Source of the DNA: Comamonas thiooxydans
GTDB lineage: Bacteria > Pseudomonadota > Gammaproteobacteria > Burkholderiales > Burkholderiaceae_C
Reading direction: 5' to 3'
Assembly (NCBI RefSeq): GCF_000964545.1
Contig: NZ_BBVD01000007.1
Span: forward strand, 372,001-436,000
Length of the DNA stretch: 64,000 nucleotides
Shown here: piece after piece, positions 59,082 through 64,000 of the stretch
Numbering within the stretch: the stretch's first letter is position 1
How the letters are laid out: each line of letters begins with the position of its first letter
Notes under the pieces: model-generated
Databases searched by the model: none
What the model was told of the DNA's origin: nothing
Seen by the model: only the letters and a program-made list of their open reading frames with translations
Made by a program: the position numbers and the translations under genes

Positions 59082-59662
59082 CCGAGTTGACCACCATGAA
59101 AGCCATTGCCCAGCTGGTGCCGGAGGGCGCACGCGTGCTGGACCTGGGTTGTGGCGACGGAGCGTTGCTCGAGCATCTGGTGCGCGAGCGCGGCTGTACG
59201 GGCTATGGCGTGGAACTGGACGACGCCAATGTGCTGGCCTGCACGCGCCGCGGCGTGAACGTGCTGCAGCTCAATCTGGAGGACGGCCTGGCTATCTTCG
59301 GCGACAACAGCTTCGATGTGGTGCTGCAGATTGACACGCTGCAGCATTTGCGCAATGCCGAGGTGATGTTGCAGGAGACGGCCCGCATCGGCAAGCAAGG
59401 CGTGGTTGCCTTTCCCAACTTTGCACATTGGCAAAATCGCTTCTCCGTGCTGCGCGGGCGCATGCCGGTCACGCGTCGCCTGCCTTACCAGTGGTATGAC
59501 ACGCCGAATATCCGGGTGGGCACCTACAAGGACTTCGAGGTGCTGGCCACCAAGAACCGCCTGCGCATTCGCGACTCCTTCGGTCTGCAAAACGGTCAGG
59601 TGGTGAGGAGCCTGCCCAATCTGTTGGCGACAACGGCGGTGTTCCACTTCGAGCATGCCTGA
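59078..59662 (+). CDS. metW: MetW, methionine biosynthesis protein
   Basis: A 194-residue methyltransferase-fold protein, conserved next to metX in Proteobacteria and in some species required with it for homoserine acylation. Motif I is ARVLDLGCGDGALLEHLVRE; later VLQIDTLQHLRNAEVMLQET, AFPNFAHWQNRFSVLRGRMP and YQWYDTPNIR are MetW hallmarks. ATGA overlap with metX shows translational coupling, so it is also under the SAM-II switch. Confidence 0.95.
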   Translation: MTELTTMKAIAQLVPEGARVLDLGCGDGALLEHLVRERGCTGYGVELDDANVLACTRRGVNVLQLNLEDGLAIFGDNSFDVVLQIDTLQHLRNAEVMLQETARIGKQGVVAFPNFAHWQNRFSVLRGRMPVTRRLPYQWYDTPNIRVGTYKDFEVLATKNRLRIRDSFGLQNGQVVRSLPNLLATTAVFHFEHA

Positions 59663-59908
59663 TTGCTGCTCTTGAAACAGTAGCTAATTGCGGTTCATTG
59701 GCAATGAATCTGGTATCGATTCACATCGAATTCTTTGTCTGACAAGAGCCGGAAGCTCTTAAATCTGAGAGGGCGGCACTCCTGCGGCAAGGCGGGGGTG
59801 CTGCCGCCGCCGTAATGCAAAAATGTAAGCATTTGATTCATAATCAACTGCTTATTTCTTTTTGATCTGAATCAATGCACCGACGCTTCGGCCGGTGCGC
59901 GCCTTGCC
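59663..59908. other. Non-coding gap before the chemoreceptor gene
   Basis: Contains a weak match to the dispersed palindromic repeat (GCTCTTGAAACAGTAGCTAA near 59670), a GC-rich hairpin around 59771-59808 (GGCGGCAC with GTGCTGCC), then an AT-rich stretch (59815-59875) that probably holds the receptor promoter. No flagellar-type promoter could be assigned with confidence. Confidence 0.4.
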
Positions 59909-61456
59909 ATGCGTTTTAGTTCCCGTCTCATTTTTTGCTCGGCTGCGCCTGCAGCCTTGTTTGTTTTGGCGCTGCTCAGCAGCCAGTGGGGACTGACCCG
60001 CACACAGTCCGATTTCAACGACTACCTGAGGAACAACCAAGCCGTGGTGGCGCAGTTGCAGGAGCTGTATGCCCAGGGTCTGCAATCGGGCCAGGCACTG
60101 CGCAATATCGTGATGGATCCGTCGGACGGGCAGGCCGTGCAGAACCTGGGCAATGCCCGTCGGGCCTATGACGCCGCCTATGACGATCTGAGCCGGCGCG
60201 TGCAGGGCACGGCCATGGAAGTCGCCGTCAAGAGCCTGCAGGCCTTGCGCCAGGCCCAGTCCGAAGCGCAGGACCAGATCGTGACTCTGGCGGCCGAGGA
60301 CTATGACACCGCCGCCGCCGCCGCCGCGCTCAAGACTCGGGAAACCCCGGCCTGGCGCAAGCTGCGCGAAGCCGTGCTGCAACAGCTCAAGGCGGCCCGC
60401 GATGCGGCCGAAGCATCGCATGCAGCCACCCGTGCCAGCGCCCAGCGCATGCAGCTGTGGTCGGGTCTGCTGGCCCTGCTGGCCGTGGTCATCTCGGCCT
60501 CGCTGCTCTGGGTGATGGTGCGCACGCTGCGCAGCGAGTTGGGCGGAGACCCGGCCGATGCGCGCAAGGCGTTGCGCCGCGTGGCCGATGGCGATCTGAC
60601 CGATGGGAGCTCGGGCGGCATGGCCCGGGGGCTGATGTCCGATCTGCAAACCATGCGCGGCGCGCTGCGCGAACTGGTCCAGCGCGTGCACGGCGCATCG
60701 GTGCAGATGCAGCATGCCTCCAGCGAGATTGCTCAGGGCAATGCCGACCTGTCTGCGCGTACCGAAAGCCAGGCCAGCGCGCTGGAGGAAACGGCGGCCA
60801 GCATGGAGCAGCTCAACGCCACCGTGCGCCAGAACGCCGATAGCGCCCAGACGGCCAATCAGTTGGCGCAGAACGCCTCGCAAGTGGCCCGGCAGGGCGG
60901 TGCCGTAGTAGCGCGCGTTGTGCAGACCATGCAGGACATCAACACCAGCAGCTCGCGCATTGCCGACATCATCGGCGTCATAGACGCCATTGCCTTCCAG
61001 ACCAATATCCTGGCACTGAACGCGGCCGTGGAGGCTGCACGCGCCGGTGAACAGGGCCGAGGCTTTGCCGTGGTGGCCAGCGAGGTGCGCGCCCTGGCGG
61101 GGCGCAGCGCCGATGCGGCCAAGGAAATCAAGACGTTGATCACTGCCAGCGTGGAGCGCGTGGCAGACGGCAGTGCGCTGGCCGACCAGGCAGGTCACAC
61201 CATGGACGAGATCGTCAGTGCCATTCACCGCGTGACGGACATCATGGGCGAGATCAGCGCAGCCAGTAGCGAGCAGAGCGCAGGCGTGGCCCAGGTCGGC
61301 GAGGCTGTCATGCAGATGGACCAGGCCACGCAGCAAAACGCTGCCCTGGTGGAGGAAAGCGCAGCCGCTGCCGAGGGGCTGCGCCAACAGGCAGAAAGCC
61401 TGCTGACGGAGGTTTCCCGCTTCCAATTGGAGCGGGGGGCGCTGGCATTGCGCTAA
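59909..61456 (+). CDS. Methyl-accepting chemotaxis protein
   Basis: A 515-residue inner-membrane chemoreceptor. Helix 1 at about 7-27, a periplasmic four-helix-bundle-type domain of about 150 residues, helix 2 at about 183-204, a HAMP-like region, then the signalling domain with the invariant hairpin tip (RIADIIGVIDAIAFQTNILA ... VVASEVRALAGRSADAAKEI) near 350-400. Methylation helices flank it (QASALEETAASMEQLNATVR). The C-terminus GALALR lacks the CheR/CheB-tethering pentapeptide, so it depends on other receptors for adaptation. No che genes are adjacent. Ligand unknown. Confidence 0.95.
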   Translation: MRFSSRLIFCSAAPAALFVLALLSSQWGLTRTQSDFNDYLRNNQAVVAQLQELYAQGLQSGQALRNIVMDPSDGQAVQNLGNARRAYDAAYDDLSRRVQGTAMEVAVKSLQALRQAQSEAQDQIVTLAAEDYDTAAAAAALKTRETPAWRKLREAVLQQLKAARDAAEASHAATRASAQRMQLWSGLLALLAVVISASLLWVMVRTLRSELGGDPADARKALRRVADGDLTDGSSGGMARGLMSDLQTMRGALRELVQRVHGASVQMQHASSEIAQGNADLSARTESQASALEETAASMEQLNATVRQNADSAQTANQLAQNASQVARQGGAVVARVVQTMQDINTSSSRIADIIGVIDAIAFQTNILALNAAVEAARAGEQGRGFAVVASEVRALAGRSADAAKEIKTLITASVERVADGSALADQAGHTMDEIVSAIHRVTDIMGEISAASSEQSAGVAQVGEAVMQMDQATQQNAALVEESAAAAEGLRQQAESLLTEVSRFQLERGALALR

Positions 61457-61475
61457 ACCCTGATCGCCATGTCAA

Positions 61476-61492
61476 TGCCTGCGGCGCAGGCA
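61476..61492. repeat. Hairpin TGCCTGC-GGC-GCAGGCA
   Basis: A perfect 7-bp inverted repeat 20 bp after the chemoreceptor stop codon; no T run follows. Confidence 0.4.
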
Positions 61493-61567
61493 CCGGCATT
61501 GGCGCACAATCACGGGCATGGCGCGGGCCCGTCATGGCTCGTAGCCCCGTCACTGAAGGAGCCGACC

Positions 61568-63061
61568 ATGAACGCACGTACTCCCACCAATCTGCTGCAG
61601 CCACAGGACGCGCTGCAGCACATCACCGAGCAGTGGGACCAGAGCATCGTCCCCGAGCTGACCAACTACATCACCATTCCTGCCAAGTCGCCCATGTTTG
61701 CACCCGACTGGGAGCAGCAAGGCCATATCGCCACCGTGCTGCGCAACGCTGCGGCCTGGGTGGAAGCGCAAAAAGTGGCCGGGCTGACCCTGGAGGTGAT
61801 TCAGCAGCCGGGTCGCACGCCGGTCATCTTCTTCGAGGTGGAAGGTACGGCCGAGAAGGCCTCGACCAGTCCCACGGTGCTGATGTACGGCCACCTCGAC
61901 AAGCAGCCCGAGTTCGAAGGCTGGCGCAGCGATCTGGGTCCCTGGACGCCCAAGTACGAGGACGGCAAGCTCTACGGGCGTGGCGGCGCCGACGACGGCT
62001 ATGCGGTCTATGCCAGCGTGGCGGCGATTCAGGAGCTCAAGCGCCAGAACGTGCCTCACCCCCGCATCGTGGCCATCATCGAGACCTGTGAGGAAAGCGG
62101 CTCGGCCGATCTGCTGCCCTATGTGGATGCCTTGCGCCCGCGTCTGGGCGATGTGGGCCTGGTGATCTGTCTGGACAGCGGTGCCGGCAACTACGACCAG
62201 CTGTGGCTGACCACCAGCCTGCGCGGCATGGCCAGCGGCACGCTCAAGGTGCAGATCCTCACCGAGGGCGTGCACTCGGGCGATGCCTCGGGCGTGGTGC
62301 CCTCGTCCTTTCGCATCATGCGCCAGGTGCTGGATCGTCTCGAGGACAGCAAGAACGGCCGCGTGCTGCCGCAGAGCTTTCACTGCGAGGTGCCGGCCGA
62401 GCGCATGGCGCAGATCCGCGCCACGGCGGAGATCCTCGGCGAGGACGCTTATGCGCGCTTTCCCTGGGCGCATTACGACTGCGGCGGCTCGGCTCGTGTG
62501 TCTCTGCCCACGACCACCGATCCCGTCCAGGCCCTGGTGCGTCGCACCTGGGAGCCCACGCTGAGCGTGACCGGAGTGGAGGGCATGCCCAATCTGCAAA
62601 ATGCCGGCAATGTGCTGCGCCCCTACACGGCCTTCAAGCTCAGCCTGAGGCTGCCGCCGTTGGTCGATGCCGCAGCCTGCGTGCAGGAGATGAAGGCCCT
62701 GTTGGAGGACAACGCACCCTATGAGGCCAGGGTGACCTGGGAAGGCCTGTCCAGCTCCAGTGGCTGGAATGCGCCGGGCATGGACGGCTGGTTCGAGAAG
62801 GCGCTCAATGCCGCCAGCCAGGCCCATTTCGGCGCCGGCTGCGGCTATATCGGCCAGGGCGGCACGATTCCGCTGATGAATATGCTGAGCAAGGGCTTTC
62901 CCAAGGCGCAGATGATGGTCTGTGGCGTGCTCGGACCCAAGAGCAATGCCCACGGTCCCAACGAGTTCCTCCATGTGCCCTATGCCAAGAAGCTCACGGC
63001 GTCGGTGGCTGAGGTGATTGCCGCCATGGCCCGCCATCAGACGGAGCCGGACCAGGCCTGA
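61568..63061 (+). CDS. M20-family metallopeptidase
   Basis: A 497-residue cytosolic dinuclear-zinc peptidase, similar in layout to carnosinase/CPG2-type enzymes. Metal and catalytic motifs are in order: LMYGHLDKQPEF (His ligand and Asp), LYGRGGADDGYAVY (bridging Asp), IETCEESGSADL (catalytic Glu and Glu ligand), CLDSGAGNYDQLW and, near the end, GPKSNAHGPNEFL (His ligand). The lid domain starts around GTLKVQILTEGVHSGDASG. AAGGAG fixes the start. Specific substrate (dipeptide or acylated amino acid) is unknown. Confidence 0.93.
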   Translation: MNARTPTNLLQPQDALQHITEQWDQSIVPELTNYITIPAKSPMFAPDWEQQGHIATVLRNAAAWVEAQKVAGLTLEVIQQPGRTPVIFFEVEGTAEKASTSPTVLMYGHLDKQPEFEGWRSDLGPWTPKYEDGKLYGRGGADDGYAVYASVAAIQELKRQNVPHPRIVAIIETCEESGSADLLPYVDALRPRLGDVGLVICLDSGAGNYDQLWLTTSLRGMASGTLKVQILTEGVHSGDASGVVPSSFRIMRQVLDRLEDSKNGRVLPQSFHCEVPAERMAQIRATAEILGEDAYARFPWAHYDCGGSARVSLPTTTDPVQALVRRTWEPTLSVTGVEGMPNLQNAGNVLRPYTAFKLSLRLPPLVDAAACVQEMKALLEDNAPYEARVTWEGLSSSSGWNAPGMDGWFEKALNAASQAHFGAGCGYIGQGGTIPLMNMLSKGFPKAQMMVCGVLGPKSNAHGPNEFLHVPYAKKLTASVAEVIAAMARHQTEPDQA

Positions 63062-63073
63062 TCGCGGCATTGA

Positions 63074-63120
63074 AAATAGTCGCTGACGCTTTTCCAGAAA
63101 GCGTCGGTAGTTATCCTTTT
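63074..63120. repeat. Dispersed palindromic repeat, diverged copy
   Basis: AAAATAGTCGCTGACGCTTT ... AAAGCGTCGGTAGTTATCCT. GACGCTTT (63085-63092) pairs with AAAGCGTC (63098-63105). The pattern of arms and the flanking TAGT...TATCC follow the repeats at 15 kb and 30 kb. It may also act as a terminator-like structure after the M20 gene. Confidence 0.5.
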
Positions 63121-63228
63121 GGTGGCGATAGTGTTGAATTCCCGGGGGCGGGCCGAGGATTGCCACGGTTGACGCGGGCGGGGGGGTGGCTGCATCCTGC
63201 AAGCTCTTGCCAGCTGAAGAGACCCTGC

Positions 63229-64000
63229 ATGACGCCTACCGATACCCGCACCCAGACGACGCCCCGGCTGCTGCATATGGCCGCATCGGACGCCACCCAG
63301 CTCGCGCTGCGCGACTGGCCGCTGGCGCCGGGCGTCAAGCCCCGTGCCCAGGTGCTGCTGGTGCATGGCCTGGGCGAGCACAGCGGCCGCTATGCCGTGC
63401 TGGCGCAGCGGCTCAACGAGTTCGGCTTTGCTGTGCGGGCCTATGACCAGTACGGCCACGGCCTGTCGGGCGGGCCGCAGGGCGGCCTGACCAGCGATAT
63501 GCGCTTGCTCGACGATCTGGCCGTGGTGCTCGATGCCACACGTGCAGCCATGCCCAGGCATCAGCCCCTGGTGCTGTTGGGGCACAGCCTGGGTGGACTG
63601 GTGGCCGCTGATTTTGTCGCATCCGGCCTGCGTCATGTGGACGGGCTGGTGCTGTCCTCGCCGGCGCTGGCCCTGCATCTGTCGGGTGTGCAGAAGGCGC
63701 TGGTGGCGAGCCTGCCCAGGCTGCTGCCCAATCTGCGCGTGGCCAATGGCGTGCAGTCCGCGCATCTCTCGCATGATCCCGAAGTGGCTCTGGCCTATGA
63801 CACCGATGCACTGCAGCACAGACGCATCAGCGCCAGGCTGGCGCGCTATATGGCCGAGGGTGGCCGCCATGTGCTGTCCAAGGCCACGGCCTGGTGCGTG
63901 CCCACGCTGCTGCTATGGGCGGGCGAGGACAAGCTGGTCAACCCTGCCGGCAGCGCCGCCTTTGCCGCCCAGGCGCCACGCGATCTGGTGCAGTCCCAGT
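63229..64000 (+). CDS. Alpha/beta hydrolase, monoacylglycerol-lipase-like, 3' end cut by window
   Basis: The first 257 codons encode a serine hydrolase of the Hydrolase_4 / S33 group. VLLVHGLGEHSGRYAVLAQR (oxyanion region HGLGEHSGRY), AYDQYGHGLSGGPQG, the nucleophile elbow LLGHSLGGLVAADF and LLWAGEDKLVNPAGS with the acid residue are all typical of monoglyceride lipases and lysophospholipases. The catalytic His lies beyond the window. Start is the ATG after GAAGAG; no signal peptide, so probably cytosolic. Confidence 0.9.
   Translation, partial: MTPTDTRTQTTPRLLHMAASDATQLALRDWPLAPGVKPRAQVLLVHGLGEHSGRYAVLAQRLNEFGFAVRAYDQYGHGLSGGPQGGLTSDMRLLDDLAVVLDATRAAMPRHQPLVLLGHSLGGLVAADFVASGLRHVDGLVLSSPALALHLSGVQKALVASLPRLLPNLRVANGVQSAHLSHDPEVALAYDTDALQHRRISARLARYMAEGGRHVLSKATAWCVPTLLLWAGEDKLVNPAGSAAFAAQAPRDLVQSQ

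Overview
The window is a chromosomal segment of a GC-rich Gram-negative bacterium, most likely a betaproteobacterium of the Comamonadaceae (Comamonas or a close relative). I infer this from gene content and order (uvrA / MFS / ssb, def / lipoprotein / fmt, kdsD-kdsC-lptC, metX-metW, a fused indolepyruvate ferredoxin oxidoreductase divergent from an Lrp-type regulator), from type IVa pilin biology, and from intergenic repeats that look like those I recall from this family. No taxonomic search was possible. There is no rRNA, tRNA, CRISPR array, transposase or prophage. Two genes are cut by the window edges: an FAD oxidoreductase at the left and an alpha/beta hydrolase at the right.

Layout. 1-6.2 kb: FAD oxidoreductase, uvrA, a YajR-like MFS transporter and ssb. 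6.4-10 kb: an FHA-domain protein, a type IV pilin with a sigma-54 promoter, a strikingly AT-rich PglL/TfpO-type pilin glycosylation ligase and moaC. 10-17.3 kb: BepA-like M48 protease, small membrane protein, unknown protein, TerC-family exporter behind a manganese riboswitch, DUF3717/DUF1289 protein, yaeQ, purB and a glutathione transferase. 17.7-28.3 kb: glnE, divergent from a compact run of yhdP-like gene, nitrilase-family amidase, sensor kinase and response regulator with overlapping ends. 28.3-36.8 kb: OmpA-like lipoprotein, small membrane protein, mltA, an MFS exporter with an extra C-terminal domain, an Lrp regulator and indolepyruvate ferredoxin oxidoreductase. 37-42.9 kb: yajC-secD-secF and a DUF1631 protein. 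43-48.7 kb: dprA with a LysM protein, divergent from def, a lipoprotein, fmt and azlCD. 48.9-55.4 kb: pgk, cyclic-nucleotide-domain protein, unknown protein, apt, kdsD-kdsC-lptC and an SDR. 55.4-64 kb: two RRM proteins, a second manganese riboswitch with a TMEM165/UPF0016 exporter, a SAM-II riboswitch with metX-metW, a chemotaxis receptor, an M20 peptidase and the partial hydrolase.

Most coding content is conserved housekeeping. The interesting material is regulatory: three metabolite or metal riboswitches (two Mn2+-type yybP-ykoY elements on two unrelated putative Mn exporters, and a SAM-II element with a terminator in front of metX), Shine-Dalgarno-sequestering pairings behind both Mn aptamers, a terminator-like hairpin inside the 5' coding region of the pilin glycosylation ligase, and another just before pgk. 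Other notable points are the foreign-looking ligase beside pilA, an apparently repeat-derived in-frame insertion in metX, two families of dispersed intergenic repeats, and divergent genes whose start codons overlap in one CATG. I did not find a convincing undescribed defence system or gene cluster.
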